Shown here: positions 1-9,787 of the stretch, one piece after another
Layout: every line of letters starts with the position of its first letter
How positions within the stretch are numbered: the stretch's first letter is position 1
NCBI GenBank assembly: GCA_027483465.1
Contig: JAIXUQ010000008.1
Span: forward strand, 62,001-126,000
From: Sphingomonadales bacterium
Lineage (GTDB): Bacteria > Pseudomonadota > Alphaproteobacteria > Sphingomonadales > Sphingomonadaceae
DNA length: 64,000 nucleotides
Direction: 5' to 3'
Notes under the pieces: generated by a model
Database searches by the model: none
Seen by the model: only the letters and a program-made list of their open reading frames with translations
Told to the model about the DNA's origin: nothing
Translations under genes and position numbers: made by a program

Positions 1-1039
1 CGCCGGGCAGGGTGCGATGCGGCTGGAACACCACGGCATGGGGCAGGGCTGCTTCCACTTCCAGTTCGGTCAGCTTCTGGCTGAGTTCAGTGCCGACGAT
101 CTTGAGGGCCGAGGCCATCGGGCCAGGGGCAGCGCCGTTGGACAGGCCAGCGTTGAAGATCAGTTCCTGGGCGTCCAGCGCCTCGATCTCGCTCCGCAGA
201 GCCACCAGCCGGCCTGGCATGGCCTGCCCAGTCTCGGCCAGATGGCGTTTCAGCACGTCCACCCGCTTGATCAGGGAAGGGGCGTAGGCATGGCCGCCAC
301 GCTCGAACTCCATTAGATATTTGGCCACGGTCCAGCCATCGTCTACGTGGCCGACGACATTGGCGACCGGCACCGCAACTGCATCGAAGATCACCTCGTT
401 CTGCACATGCTCACCGGAAAGCGAGATGATCGGGCGGACACTGACGCCGGGCGATTTCATGTCAATCAGCAGGAAGCTGATGCCCAGTTGCGGCTTTTCC
501 AGCCGGCTGGTGCGCACCAGGCAAAAGATCCAGTCGGCATAATGGGCATGGGTCGTCCATATCTTGCGGCCGGTGCAGATGAATTCGTCACCCACACGCT
601 CGGCCTTCATCTGCAACGAGGCCAGATCAGAGCCGCTGTTGGGTTCGCTGTATCCCTGGCACCAGAAAATGTCGCCAGCCAGCATGGGCGGCAGGTGACG
701 GCGCTTCTGCGCCTCGGTGCCATAATGCAGCAGCACCGGGCCGCACATGCCCAGCCCCATGGGAGACAACGGTGGCGCCCCCGCCTCGGTGGTTTCGCGG
801 GCAAATACATAACGCCGTGCAACCGACCAGTCGCAGCCGCCCCATTCCACCGGCCAGCTGGGGGCCACCCAGCCCTTGGCATGAAGCTTCTTCTGCCAAG
901 TCAGCGCCACCGGCGGTGGGGCATAGACGCTGGTCATGCCGGCTGCGGCGGCCTTCAGTTCGGGGGTGAGCTCGCTGGCCAGAAACTCGCGCACTTCGTC
1001 GCGAAACCGCAGGTCGTCCGCACTCCAAGCCAGTTGCAT
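1..1039 (-). CDS. Acyl-CoA dehydrogenase family protein (3' end outside window)
   Basis: Flavoenzyme of the acyl-CoA dehydrogenase family, expected to oxidise an acyl-CoA thioester at the alpha-beta bond and pass electrons to ETF. The reading frame stays open from the ATG at 1039 to the window edge, giving 346 codons and lacking the C-terminal tail. Family landmarks on the minus strand: an N-terminal helical part with WPVEWGG, then QGYSEPNSGSDLAS (FAD/substrate loop), then TGRKIWTTHAHYADW, then FLLIDMKSPGV and a helical C-terminal part with FERGGHAYAP. A good Shine-Dalgarno (GGGAGGA) sits 8-10 bases before the ATG. The glycosyltransferase gene lies 52 bases upstream on the same strand. Substrate cannot be told from sequence; the layout resembles the large-chain, ACAD-like enzymes of hydrophobic-acid catabolism. 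Confidence 0.93.
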   Translation of the reverse strand, partial: MQLAWSADDLRFRDEVREFLASELTPELKAAAAGMTSVYAPPPVALTWQKKLHAKGWVAPSWPVEWGGCDWSVARRYVFARETTEAGAPPLSPMGLGMCGPVLLHYGTEAQKRRHLPPMLAGDIFWCQGYSEPNSGSDLASLQMKAERVGDEFICTGRKIWTTHAHYADWIFCLVRTSRLEKPQLGISFLLIDMKSPGVSVRPIISLSGEHVQNEVIFDAVAVPVANVVGHVDDGWTVAKYLMEFERGGHAYAPSLIKRVDVLKRHLAETGQAMPGRLVALRSEIEALDAQELIFNAGLSNGAAPGPMASALKIVGTELSQKLTELEVEAALPHAVVFQPHRTLPG

Positions 1040-1091
1040 TGCGTCGATCCTCCCACCGCCACTGTGGGCGACGGCGGGGTGGGCGCCACTG

Positions 1092-1892
1092 TCAATCTTC
1101 CCAGTCCCGCACCCTCAGGCCGGCTTCATACATCCCGCGCGCTTTCAGCCGTGGACCCAGGAAACGGTAGAAGAACCAATCCTTGAGGGCATAGGGCGTA
1201 AGGGCATAGAGCAGCCGTTCCAGCAGGTTCCAGCGCACATGCCCCTTCACCTGACGCCGGGGCGCCGGCCAGCAGACATGATCGGCGGCATGGGTGAGCC
1301 GGCCGGTCTTGAGCACGCGGTGGATTAACTCGTGATCGTGCAGCACATAGGGCCAGGCATCGTTCTTGGGGCCGCCGCAGGCTTCCAGCGCGCGGGTCAG
1401 GATTGCATAGCCAAAGAAGCCGGTGTGGGACTGGCCAGACAGCAGGCTGGCCGTGATGGCGAGGCGATGGCGGATGATGAGATTTTTCAGGCTGCTGAAG
1501 GGGCCGTAGATATCAAACGCCTGCACCCCCACAATGTCACGGCTCCGGCCCAGCAGCGCATCAGCCCGGCTGATGTAATGCGGAGGATAATGCGTGTCGG
1601 CATCCCAGAAGGCGACCACTTCGGCCCCGTGCGCAAGGGCCACGGCATAGCCGGTGCGAAACGCCCAGCTCTGCCCCGGCCGGGTTTCGCTGATCAGCAG
1701 CGCATGCGGTTTGCCGGCGATCAGGTTGGCCACCAGCGCCGCCCCGCCATCGGTCGAGCCATTGTCCACACAGATGACCAGCAGGTCGTCACGGTCCTGC
1801 GCTAGAGCCGCGCCGATGGTCGGCGCGATGAAGCGCTCCTCGTTGTAAAAGGCGATGATGATGGCCCATTTCGGACGCCGGCCGCTGGTCAT
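1092..1892 (-). CDS. Glycosyltransferase family 2 protein
   Basis: GT-A fold sugar transferase of 266 residues. The N terminus carries the family signature (AIIIAFYNEERFIAPTI), then VDNGSTDGG, then the acidic nucleotide-sugar/metal motif FWDADTHYPP near residue 95. There is no clear membrane segment, although the C-terminal third (LLERLLYALTPYALKDWFFY) is hydrophobic and may associate with the membrane. The frame is open further upstream to 2525, but that part lies opposite the neighbouring membrane protein and is low-complexity, so the ATG at 1892 is used; no strong Shine-Dalgarno precedes it. It is divergent from the gene at 1989, with 96 bases between them holding both promoters. Acceptor and sugar unknown. 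Confidence 0.85.
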   Translation of the reverse strand: MTSGRRPKWAIIIAFYNEERFIAPTIGAALAQDRDDLLVICVDNGSTDGGAALVANLIAGKPHALLISETRPGQSWAFRTGYAVALAHGAEVVAFWDADTHYPPHYISRADALLGRSRDIVGVQAFDIYGPFSSLKNLIIRHRLAITASLLSGQSHTGFFGYAILTRALEACGGPKNDAWPYVLHDHELIHRVLKTGRLTHAADHVCWPAPRRQVKGHVRWNLLERLLYALTPYALKDWFFYRFLGPRLKARGMYEAGLRVRDWED

Positions 1893-1988
1893 GCCCAAGC
1901 CATACCGGCCCGTCCGGCATGCGGCAAGCCGCGCTCCGGTGCCCGCCGCATTGCCACCGCCCACACCCTGCGTTAGCGAGCGGCGAGC

Positions 1989-4049
1989 ATGGTCCGCCCG
2001 TTTCCGTCCACTGTCCTTCGGCCTCTCTATGTGTTGACCGTCATGGTCGGCAGTTTCCTGCTGTTTTTGGTGCAGCCGATGATTGGCCGCATTGTGCTGC
2101 CGGTGCTTGGTGGTTCGCCAAGTGTATGGACTATCGCCATGCTGTTCTATCAGGCGGTGCTGCTGGCGGGCTATGTTTATGCCCATGCGCTTCAGCGGTT
2201 GCCCGTCCGGCTGCAAATGGCCATCCATCTGGGCTTGTTTGCGGCGGCATCGCTGCTGCTGCCGATCGGGATCGCGCCGTGGTATCCCGCGATTGGTGAT
2301 GCAGATCCCGGCCTTTGGCTGATCGGGCTGCTTCTCGTTTCGATCGGGCCGGTGTTTTTCGTCGTTTCGGCGCAAGCGCCGCTGATGCAGGCTTGGTTTG
2401 CCAGAACCGGCGATCCGGGCGCTGAAAATCCCTATTTTCTTTATGCCGCCTCCAATCTGGGCAGTTTTGCTGCCTTGCTGGCCTACCCGCTCATGGTTGA
2501 GCCTTTGTTTGGCTTGCCGCAGCAACGCTGGGCCTGGTCTGCCGGGTATGTCATTCTGGCCGGCCTTGTTCTGGCGTGCGGCTGGTCAACACGTGGTGCC
2601 GGTATTGGGCGCACCCTACAAACCCTTTCAATCAGTTGGCAGCAACGGCTGCGCTGGGCTGGCCTTGCTGCGGTTGCGTCCGGGCTGTTGCTCTCAACCA
2701 CCACTCATCTCACCACCGATCTGATGGCGATGCCACTGCTTTGGGTGGTGCCACTGGCACTTTATCTGCTCAGCTTTGTGGTCGGTTTCTCCGATGCTGG
2801 CCCACGTGCAACCGCCATGGCCCGGCGTGTGGCACCGTGGCTCCTGCTGCTGGTGGGCGGCCCGACATTTCTCGCCGGCACCGGGCCGGGGTGGAGCGTG
2901 GCTCTGGCCCTGGCTGGGCTTGCGCTGCTGTTCGTCGTCGCGCTTGCCTTGCATGGCGGCCTGGCGCTCGATCGTCCACCCCCGGCGGGGTTGACCAGCT
3001 TCTATCTCTGGCTGTCGGTTGGTGGGGCTGTTGGCGGGCTGTTCTGTGCCCTGATTGCGCCGCTGATTTTTTCCTGGCCATGGGAACATCCTTTGCTGCT
3101 GCTTGTGGCAGCCATGCTTTTGCCCTGGACTGGCCCCAAAAAAGGATGGTTTGGACACATTCGCCGCTGGGGCGCGGCGATGGCGCTGATCGGGCTGATG
3201 CTGGCCGGCGGCGGCCTCGACCGGTTTGCTGCCGCGCGCGCCGGCGAACATGTCCGCAGCTTCTTTGGCACCTACAGCGTGCGGGACAGTGGCGATGGCG
3301 CCCTGCGCTACCTCCGCCATGGCACCACCCTGCACGGCGTGCAGGCATTGCAGCCCGCGCTGCTGCGCGCGCCGATGACCTATTATGTCCCGCAAAGTGG
3401 TGTCGGCCACGCCATGCGTATTGCACCTGCCCTGTATGGGCCAGCCGCTCGCATTGGCGTGGTCGGCTTGGGGGCAGGCACCCTGGCTTGCTATGCCCAA
3501 CCCGGCCAGGCTTGGGCATTTTTCGAGATCGATCCCGCCATGGTGACCATCGCCCGGCGCGATTTCAGTTATCTGTCCCAGTGTGCGCCACGTGCACGCA
3601 CGGTGGTTGGCGATGCCCGTCTGACCCTGCAGGCCGAAGCGCCGGGCAGTCTCGACATTCTGGTTGTCGATGCCTTTTCCTCTGACGCGATCCCCCTGCA
3701 CATGATGACTCGCGAAGCACTGGGCGTGTATGGCCGTGTCTTGCGCCGTGATGGCCTGTTGCTCATCCACATCACCAACCGCTTCATGGCGTTGGAACCT
3801 GTTATTGCCGCGCTGGCGGCCGATGGCGGTTGGCACGCGCGGGTGTTGCGGTACCGCCCGGCTGCGGCTGACAGTACAAGACTGGTTTCGGCGCAGAGCA
3901 ACTGGGTGGCTTTGTCCCGTGACCCGGCCGTGTTGGCCCAACTTGCCGCTGGCGGGCCTTGGCAGGATCTGGCCACCACAACACAGGGGCCGGTGTGGAG
4001 CGATGATTTTGCGTCGGTCCTGCCAGTGCTGCGCTGGCGCCGGGATTGA
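1989..4049 (+). CDS. Fused MFS/spermidine-synthase-like membrane protein
   Basis: 686-residue protein with a membrane N-terminal half (about ten to twelve hydrophobic segments, starting [11 protein letters not shown]) and a soluble C-terminal Rossmann methyltransferase-like domain of the spermidine synthase superfamily. In that domain [10 protein letters not shown] is the nucleotide-binding loop, FFEIDPAMV the acidic ribose-binding residue, and [16 protein letters not shown] the counterpart of the catalytic D-x-x-D-x-P segment. The family is common in proteobacteria, but its reaction is not established; aminopropyl transfer is only inferred from fold. The ATG at 1989 fits the conserved N terminus ([13 protein letters not shown]). 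It runs in the same direction as pyrB, 65 bases downstream. It is distinct from the membrane SpeE at 22338. Confidence 0.85.
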   Translation: MVRPFPSTVLRPLYVLTVMVGSFLLFLVQPMIGRIVLPVLGGSPSVWTIAMLFYQAVLLAGYVYAHALQRLPVRLQMAIHLGLFAAASLLLPIGIAPWYPAIGDADPGLWLIGLLLVSIGPVFFVVSAQAPLMQAWFARTGDPGAENPYFLYAASNLGSFAALLAYPLMVEPLFGLPQQRWAWSAGYVILAGLVLACGWSTRGAGIGRTLQTLSISWQQRLRWAGLAAVASGLLLSTTTHLTTDLMAMPLLWVVPLALYLLSFVVGFSDAGPRATAMARRVAPWLLLLVGGPTFLAGTGPGWSVALALAGLALLFVVALALHGGLALDRPPPAGLTSFYLWLSVGGAVGGLFCALIAPLIFSWPWEHPLLLLVAAMLLPWTGPKKGWFGHIRRWGAAMALIGLMLAGGGLDRFAAARAGEHVRSFFGTYSVRDSGDGALRYLRHGTTLHGVQALQPALLRAPMTYYVPQSGVGHAMRIAPALYGPAARIGVVGLGAGTLACYAQPGQAWAFFEIDPAMVTIARRDFSYLSQCAPRARTVVGDARLTLQAEAPGSLDILVVDAFSSDAIPLHMMTREALGVYGRVLRRDGLLLIHITNRFMALEPVIAALAADGGWHARVLRYRPAAADSTRLVSAQSNWVALSRDPAVLAQLAAGGPWQDLATTTQGPVWSDDFASVLPVLRWRRD

Positions 4050-4114
4050 AGCTGCCCAGGCGTGGCCGAATAGACGGTTGTGCGGCTGCGTGGCAGCGAT
4101 TAGGGACAAGGTTC

Positions 4115-5101
4115 ATGGCGCGCGCCCCTTCCCATCCCGCACTGGCTGACGGTGCGCATCCCTTTCCGCACGCCCATCTGCTTGGCATCGCCCAGCTCAA
4201 GCCGTGGGAAATCTGCTTCCTGCTTGATGAAGCCGAACAATGGGTGGAGATGAACCGCGGGGCCAGCAAGCACGATGATCGCTTGCAGGGCCTCACCCAG
4301 ATCAACGCCTTTTTCGAAAACAGCACCCGCACCCTGCTCAGCTTCGAAATCGCCGGCAAGCGGCTGGGTGCTGATGTCGTCAACCTCGGCGTATCGGGTT
4401 CGAGCGTGAAGAAGGGGGAAACTCTGCTGGACACGGCGTTGACGCTGAACGCCATGCATCCGGACATGATTGTCATCCGCCACGCGGCATCGGGCGCGGT
4501 GCAACTCATTTCTGAAAAGGTGGATTGTCCCGTCCTCAATGCCGGTGATGGTCGGCACGAACACCCAACCCAGGCCTTGCTCGATGCCCTCACCATCCGC
4601 CGGCGAAAGGGACGCATCGCCGGGCTTACGGTGGCCATCTGCGGTGATATTCTGCACAGCCGGGTGGCACGATCCAATTTCATGCTGCTGGCGGCGTTGG
4701 GCGCGCAGGTGAGGGCGGTCGCGCCGCCCACATTGTTGCCGGCAGGGCTTGATGGATTTTCGGTCCAAAGCTTCACCAGCATGGATGACGGCCTTGCCAA
4801 TGCCGATGTCGTAATGATGCTGCGCCTGCAAACCGAACGGATGGAAGGGGCCTATGTGCCTTCGCCGCGCGAGTATTTCCGTTTTTATGGCCTGACCGAG
4901 GCACGGTTGGCAAAGGCCGCGCCCGATGTGCTGGTGATGCACCCCGGCCCGATGAATCGCGGCGTGGAGATCGATGGCGCCATCGCTGACGATATTGCCC
5001 GCAGCGCGGTGACGGAACAGGTCGAAATGGGCGTGGCCGTCCGCATGGCCTGCCTTGATGTGTTGACCCGCCGCCGGCGTGGCATAAAGGACTGGGCATG
5101 A
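4115..5101 (+). CDS. pyrB: Aspartate carbamoyltransferase catalytic subunit
   Basis: Catalyses carbamoyl phosphate + aspartate to carbamoyl-aspartate, the committed step of pyrimidine synthesis. 328 residues. Carbamoyl-phosphate loop [13 protein letters not shown] around residue 69, [10 protein letters not shown] near 150 and [11 protein letters not shown] near 275 are all present. An in-frame ATG at 4046 would add 23 residues overlapping the previous stop with no family similarity; the ATG at 4115 follows AGGGACAAGG and matches the usual N-terminal length. The last codon overlaps the next start (ATGA), so the downstream dihydroorotase-like protein is translationally coupled. No pyrI regulatory subunit is present, as expected for the class of ATCase that assembles with a dihydroorotase homologue. 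Confidence 0.96.
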   Translation: MARAPSHPALADGAHPFPHAHLLGIAQLKPWEICFLLDEAEQWVEMNRGASKHDDRLQGLTQINAFFENSTRTLLSFEIAGKRLGADVVNLGVSGSSVKKGETLLDTALTLNAMHPDMIVIRHAASGAVQLISEKVDCPVLNAGDGRHEHPTQALLDALTIRRRKGRIAGLTVAICGDILHSRVARSNFMLLAALGAQVRAVAPPTLLPAGLDGFSVQSFTSMDDGLANADVVMMLRLQTERMEGAYVPSPREYFRFYGLTEARLAKAAPDVLVMHPGPMNRGVEIDGAIADDIARSAVTEQVEMGVAVRMACLDVLTRRRRGIKDWA

Positions 5102-6336
5102 TGGGCGGCCCGCCGCTTGCCATCACCGGTGGCCGGGTGATCTGCCCGGCCAGCGGCCATGATGCCATTGCAACCCTGGTGGTGCGGGATCGCAGGATCG
5201 CCGGTATTGGCAATGATGCACCGCCGTCAGACGCGCAGGTGATTGATGCAACGGGCCTGGTGGTGGCCCCCGGCCTGATCGATGCCGGTGTCTTCCGCGC
5301 CGATGCGGCTGCTGCCAATGCCGGGGGCATCACCCGCATGATCCTGATGCCTGATCAGTCGCCTCCTCTCGATGATCCGGCGCTGGTGGCCTTTGCACAA
5401 GGTTCAGGCAAGCCTGACGTGTGGGTGCACCCGCTGGCGGCCGCAACCCGCGGTTTGAAAGGGATCGAACTGGCCGAGATCGGACTTGCCCATGCCGCCG
5501 GGGCCATTGGCGTTGCCACTGGCCGGGAGGCGATTGCCGATGCCCGTGTGATGCAACGCCTGCTGGCCTATGCCCATGGCCACGGCTTGGTGGTGGTCAC
5601 CCATGCCGAGGATAGGGCTCTTGCCGCCGGCGCGGTGGCGACCGAGGGTGAATATGCCACCCGCATGGGGCTGCCGGCAGCGCCCGCCTTTGCCGAAGCG
5701 CTGGCAATCATCCGGGATTGTCGCCTGGCGGAGGCCACCGGTGCCCGCCTGCACATCCGCCAGGTGACGACGGCCGAGGGCCTTGCCGCCGTGCGCGCTG
5801 CCCAGGGGCGTGGTGTCGACGTGACAGCGGGGATCACGCCTGCCCATCTTCTGCTCAACGACATGGCGGTTTCCGGATTCCGCAGCTTTGCCCGCTTGTC
5901 TCCGCCCTTGCGCAGCGAGCGTGATCGATTGGCCGCCATTGCCGGCGTGCGGGACGGGACGATCTGCATCCTTGCCTCTGGCCACGATCCACAAAGCCAG
6001 GAAGACAAGCGGCAACCCTTCGCTGATGCCCGTGCCGGCATGGCTGGCGCTGAAACCCTTCTGGCGTTGGGCCTTGGGTTGGTGCGTGATGGAGTGCTCA
6101 GCCTGCCGGCCATGGTTGCCCTGGTGAGCACCAACCCGGCTCGGCGCTTTGGGCTTGTCGCCGGAACCCTGCAACTCGGCGCACCGGCTGACCTTGTGAT
6201 CTTTGACGAACACGCCCCTTGGCGTATCGACGGGGACAAATTTCACGGAGCCGGCAACACGCCCTTCAACGGGCTGCCTACAGCCGGCCGGGTGCGCATG
6301 ACGATCAAAGGCGGAGATGTGGTTTGGCGGGCGTGA
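5098..6336 (+). CDS. Dihydroorotase-like protein, catalytically inactive type (PyrC'/PyrX)
   Basis: 412-residue amidohydrolase-fold protein clearly related to class I dihydroorotase (GLID near residue 59, HAEDRAL near 169, [33 protein letters not shown]). Zinc and catalytic residues are missing. The HxH after GLID reads [10 protein letters not shown]; the LHxxH motif reads [10 protein letters not shown]; the catalytic Asp motif (DHAP) reads ASGHDP. In Pseudomonas a similarly dead homologue (PyrC') is needed to assemble the PyrB dodecamer while a separate active PyrC works elsewhere. The 4-base overlap with pyrB fits that role. Many pipelines would call this an active PyrC; the lost ligands argue against it. 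Its stop overlaps the next gene's GTG by 4 bases. Confidence 0.9.
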   Translation: MMGGPPLAITGGRVICPASGHDAIATLVVRDRRIAGIGNDAPPSDAQVIDATGLVVAPGLIDAGVFRADAAAANAGGITRMILMPDQSPPLDDPALVAFAQGSGKPDVWVHPLAAATRGLKGIELAEIGLAHAAGAIGVATGREAIADARVMQRLLAYAHGHGLVVVTHAEDRALAAGAVATEGEYATRMGLPAAPAFAEALAIIRDCRLAEATGARLHIRQVTTAEGLAAVRAAQGRGVDVTAGITPAHLLLNDMAVSGFRSFARLSPPLRSERDRLAAIAGVRDGTICILASGHDPQSQEDKRQPFADARAGMAGAETLLALGLGLVRDGVLSLPAMVALVSTNPARRFGLVAGTLQLGAPADLVIFDEHAPWRIDGDKFHGAGNTPFNGLPTAGRVRMTIKGGDVVWRA

Positions 6337-7526
6337 GGGCGATTGGCTTTTTGCTGGTGCTGGCATTGGTTGCCGGCGACCCGGCGATGGCTGCCCGCAA
6401 GAAGAAAAAGAGCAAGAAGAGTCGCAGTTCCCGCCCGGCTGCAGCCCCGGCGCGCGCCACGCCGCCACCACCGTCGGTCAGGCAGGGTGTTGAATTGTGG
6501 CGGGCCGGCAAGTGGGACGATGCGGTGCGCATGTGGCAGCCCTTTGCCGAAGACGGCGATGCCGATGCGATGTTCAACATGGGCCAGGCCTACAAGCTCG
6601 GCCGCGGGGTTATGCTGGACAAGACAATTGCGCGCGATTGGTATCGCCGCGCCGCCGTTAAGGGGCATTTGCCCGCCCAGGCCAATCTGGGCATTTTGCT
6701 GTTCCAGGCAACCGAAAAGGCCGAGGCCGTGCGCTGGTTGAAGTCTGCCGCCGATCGGGGCGAGATGCGGGCGCAATATGTGCTGGGTATCGTCCACTGG
6801 AACGGCGACGGCGCGGCCAAATCCATGCCGCTTGCCTATGCCTATCTGGTACGGGCTGCGGCCCAGGGCCTGCCCGAAGCCACCAAGGCCTTGAATGAAT
6901 TGTCACAGTCCATTCAACCGCTTGATCGGGCCAATGGCTGGCAGATCGCAACCGCGCTGGCCAATGGCAGCGGTGTTCCCTCGCAGTTCCAGCCTGGCAT
7001 CTTGCCGCCTCCGCTGTCTCCGGTCACAACGCCCACGCCGCCGGTTGAAGTCGTGGCAGCAAGCGTCCCCGCCGAGCCTGGCGGTCAAGCCACCATGGCG
7101 GCTGCGGAGGACCAAACCCAACGGACGGCATCGGGCGACCCTGCGGCTGGGGAAAAGGCAATGGGTTCGAGTCCCGGCGGTGAGCAACCACCTGCAATCT
7201 CTCCGATATCGCCGATTTCGCAATCAGCCGTTCGCGTTGCCGAGCCGGTGGAGCCCCGCAAGCGTGCAGCAGCGCCAAAGCCGAGGGAAACCGGCTGGCG
7301 GATTCAATTGGGAACCTATCCCAACCAGAAGACTGCCATGGCTGCCTGGAAGAAGCTTGCGGCTTCCAACAAGCGTGACGTCAAGGGGCTCCACCCGACG
7401 ATTGGCAAGATCGGCGGCAATTGGCGTCTGCAGGTCGGGCCATTTGACACCCGGGCTGAGGCCAGCAAGGGCTGCAAGACGCTTGAGATTGCCCGAAACG
7501 GCTGCTTCGCCGTTGACATCGGCTGA
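6333..7526 (+). CDS. Sel1-repeat and SPOR-domain secreted protein
   Basis: 397-residue exported protein. GTG start inside the previous stop (GTGA overlap), then a short signal peptide (IGFLLVLALVAGDPAMA) followed by a very basic K/R-rich stretch. Residues about 45-205 hold Sel1-type TPR repeats (DADAMFNMGQAYKLGRGV, YVLGIVHWNGDG, AYAYLVRAAAQG). A Pro/Ala-rich linker leads to a C-terminal SPOR domain (GWRIQLGTYPNQKTAMAAWK ... WRLQVGPFDTRAEASKGCK). SPOR domains bind denuded peptidoglycan at the division site, so a periplasmic cell-wall role is likely. Coupling to pyrB/pyrC' is probably a matter of shared transcription. An upstream ATG in frame at 6219 lies inside the previous gene and is rejected. 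Confidence 0.88.
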   Translation: MRAIGFLLVLALVAGDPAMAARKKKKSKKSRSSRPAAAPARATPPPPSVRQGVELWRAGKWDDAVRMWQPFAEDGDADAMFNMGQAYKLGRGVMLDKTIARDWYRRAAVKGHLPAQANLGILLFQATEKAEAVRWLKSAADRGEMRAQYVLGIVHWNGDGAAKSMPLAYAYLVRAAAQGLPEATKALNELSQSIQPLDRANGWQIATALANGSGVPSQFQPGILPPPLSPVTTPTPPVEVVAASVPAEPGGQATMAAAEDQTQRTASGDPAAGEKAMGSSPGGEQPPAISPISPISQSAVRVAEPVEPRKRAAAPKPRETGWRIQLGTYPNQKTAMAAWKKLAASNKRDVKGLHPTIGKIGGNWRLQVGPFDTRAEASKGCKTLEIARNGCFAVDIG

Positions 7527-7655
7527 TAGGGTGCTGCCGGTGCTGGTAGAGCGTAGCGCGAGACGCTGACCAAACGCAGTCTGGCTTGGAAATTTGAAGA
7601 AATTTCTGATTGTGGAGCGGACTGACTGGCTCGTCGCTCACATGAACTCCCACGC

Positions 7656-7730
7656 TGGCTCCCCGGGCAGGATTCGAACCTGCGACAACTCGATTAACAG
7701 TCGAGGGCTCTACCGCTGAGCTACCGAGGA
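7656..7730 (-). tRNA. tRNA-Asn (anticodon GTT)
   Basis: Cloverleaf read on the minus strand: 7-bp acceptor stem TCCTCGG/CCGGGGA (one T-G pair), D arm GCTC...GAGC, anticodon arm CGACTGTTAATCG with anticodon GTT, T arm GCAGGTTCGAATCCTGC, discriminator G and an encoded CCA. An 11-bp inverted repeat flanks it (7647-7657 and 7732-7742) and includes the last two bases of the CCA. Confidence 0.97.
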
Positions 7731-7746
7731 ACAGCGTGGGAGCGCT

Positions 7747-7775
7747 CCCTTAGCGGGGGGAAACGGGCTTGCCAA
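7747..7775 (-). promoter_or_regulatory. Likely promoter of tRNA-Asn
   Basis: On the minus strand, TTGGCA (7770-7775) is followed after 17 bases by TAAGGG (7747-7752), just upstream of the tRNA leader and downstream of the nadK stop. The -35 is a 5/6 match; the -10 is weak. Confidence 0.4.
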
Positions 7776-7795
7776 GGGGTTTGGCGGCAAAAATT

Positions 7796-8560
7796 TCAGC
7801 TGGAGAATTGTTCGAGACTGATCCGGTCGTCCAGCGCATACTCAGGGTCAAACAACAGCTCGAGACTGATGGACCTGTCGATGGCGACGCTGACATGCGC
7901 CACGTCACGCACCTCCATCTGGTCGGCAACGGCCGAAACCGGGCGCTTGCGGGCCTCGCGCACTTCGAACTCGATCCGGCTGGCAGCCGGGAGCAGCGCG
8001 CCGCGCCAGCGCCGTGGCCGGAACGGCGATATCGGGGTGAGCGCCAGCAGATCAGCTTCCAACGGCAGAATGGGGCCATTGGCCGACAGGTTATAGGCGG
8101 TCGAGCCGGCAGGCGTGGACACAAGCACCCCGTCGCAGATCAGTTCTTCCATCCGGGTCTTGCCATCGATGGCAATCCCGATCTTGGCGGCCTGGCGTGT
8201 TTCGCGCAGCAGGGAGACTTCATTGATCGCCGGAAAGGTGACGCTGCGCCCCGATGCGGTGGTCGCCGTCATTTCCAGCGGGTGCAACACAAAGGTCTTG
8301 GCCGAAGCCACCCGATCGAGCAGATCCACGGCCTTGAAGTCATTCATCAAAAAGCCAACCGTACCGCGGTTCATCCCAAACATCGGCTTTGGCTCCTTGA
8401 GTTGCAGGGCTTCGTGGAGACAATGCAGCAGAAACCCATCGCCACCCAGTGCGACCACCACATCGGCATCCCGCACTGGCACGAACGGGTATTTCTGGCG
8501 AAGTGTTTCGCCGGCCGCGCGGGCAACGTGGCTGTCAGACGCCAGCAGCGCGAGTTTCAT
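7796..8560 (-). CDS. nadK: NAD kinase
   Basis: Phosphorylates NAD to NADP, the only de novo route to NADP. 254 residues, the usual alphaproteobacterial length. The diacylglycerol-kinase-like GGDG motif is at residues 39-42 ([15 protein letters not shown]), followed by [12 protein letters not shown], the family's NE motif region (INEVSLLRE) and the substrate loop [21 protein letters not shown]. Shine-Dalgarno GGAGAAAG precedes the ATG. It lies 33 bases downstream of moaA on the same strand, probably one transcript. Confidence 0.97.
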   Translation of the reverse strand: MKLALLASDSHVARAAGETLRQKYPFVPVRDADVVVALGGDGFLLHCLHEALQLKEPKPMFGMNRGTVGFLMNDFKAVDLLDRVASAKTFVLHPLEMTATTASGRSVTFPAINEVSLLRETRQAAKIGIAIDGKTRMEELICDGVLVSTPAGSTAYNLSANGPILPLEADLLALTPISPFRPRRWRGALLPAASRIEFEVREARKRPVSAVADQMEVRDVAHVSVAIDRSISLELLFDPEYALDDRISLEQFSS

Positions 8561-8593
8561 CGAAGCTTTCTCCCCCCGTTTGACGATTGGCGC

Positions 8594-9664
8594 TCAGCCT
8601 CCCGTCATGCTCATGTGGCGGCTTACGGCTGGTTTGGCACCGCGACGCTCGATCATGAAATCATGGCCCTTCGGCTTGCGGGCGATGGCTTCGTCCAGGG
8701 CTGCGTCCAAAGCCTTGTCGTCATTGCCGAATTGGCGCACGACGGCGCGCAGGTCAGCCTTGTCCTCCTGGCCCAGACACATGAACAGCTGGCCGGTGGC
8801 GGTCAACCGCACCCGATTGCAGCTTTCGCAAAAATTATGGGTCAGCGGGGTGATGAACCCAAGTTGCAGCCCAAGTTCCTCCACCCGGACATAGCGGGCC
8901 GGGCCGCCGGTGCGGTGAGGCAGATCAATGAGGGTGAAGCGCTGCTCCAATTGCCGGCGGACGACCGAGAGCGGCAGATACTGGTCCATCCGGTCTTCGC
9001 TGATCTCGCCCATCGGCATGGTTTCGATCAGGGTGAGATCATGGCCACCGCGTGCGGCGAATTGCATGATATCAACAAGTTCTTCGGCGTTTTCATGTGC
9101 CAGCGCGACCGTGTTCAGCTTCACTTTCAGGCCGGCGGCTGCGGCGGCGGCGATGCCATCCAGCACCTGCGGCAGCCGGCCCCAGCGGGTGATGCGGGCG
9201 AAACGCGCTGCATCCAGCGTATCGAGGCTGATATTCACCCGGCGCAAGCCAGCGGCAAACAGGGTTTCAGCATGGCGGGCCATCTGGCTGCCGTTGCTGG
9301 TGAGCGTAAGCTCTTCCAAAGCGCCGCTTTTCAGATGGCGTCCCAGGCTCTTTACCAGGTCGTCGATGCCCCGGCGCACCAAGGGTTCCCCCCCTGTCAG
9401 GCGCAGTTTGCGGGTGCCGCGCCGGATGAACGCGCTGGCCAGCCGATCAATCTCTTCCAGGCTGAGCACTTCGGACTTTGGCAGGAAGGTCATGTCTTCG
9501 GCCATGCAATAGACGCAGCGGAAATCGCAGCGATCGGTAACCGAGACCCGCAGATAGGTGATGGCCCGGCCGAAGGGATCGATCAGCGGGCGCGTTGTCA
9601 AACGGCCCGATTCCGTGGCAATACCAAGTGCAGTTGTGCCCAACATCGGTACAGCCTGTGGCAT
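8594..9664 (-). CDS. moaA: GTP 3',8-cyclase (molybdenum cofactor biosynthesis)
   Basis: Radical SAM enzyme that, with MoaC, converts GTP to cyclic pyranopterin. 356 residues. The SAM-cluster CxxxCxxC is at residues 46, 50 and 53 (CDFRCVYC), [10 protein letters not shown] binds SAM, and the C-terminal auxiliary cluster reads [10 protein letters not shown]...MCLG. The protein ends in Gly-Gly, the conserved MoaA tail needed for activity. ATG at 9664 gives full length; an ATG six codons in is possible, and neither has a strong ribosome site. No other moa genes are nearby. It is divergent from the EAL gene, with about 120 bases between. Confidence 0.97.
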   Translation of the reverse strand: MPQAVPMLGTTALGIATESGRLTTRPLIDPFGRAITYLRVSVTDRCDFRCVYCMAEDMTFLPKSEVLSLEEIDRLASAFIRRGTRKLRLTGGEPLVRRGIDDLVKSLGRHLKSGALEELTLTSNGSQMARHAETLFAAGLRRVNISLDTLDAARFARITRWGRLPQVLDGIAAAAAAGLKVKLNTVALAHENAEELVDIMQFAARGGHDLTLIETMPMGEISEDRMDQYLPLSVVRRQLEQRFTLIDLPHRTGGPARYVRVEELGLQLGFITPLTHNFCESCNRVRLTATGQLFMCLGQEDKADLRAVVRQFGNDDKALDAALDEAIARKPKGHDFMIERRGAKPAVSRHMSMTGG

Positions 9665-9787
9665 CTATCGGGCGAAACGCAAGCCAATTTGGGCCGTTGG
9701 TGACGGCTTGGTGGAATAGGGCTGGACAGGGGATAGGGTCGGGCGCATCGCGAGGCACGGGTAACGAGGTTGGGGCAGGGAAAGGGT

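Noticed and set aside
7589-7606. GAAATTT-GAAG-AAATTTC hairpin after the Sel1/SPOR gene
   Set aside because: The stem is A/T only and no T-run follows, so it is not a convincing terminator.
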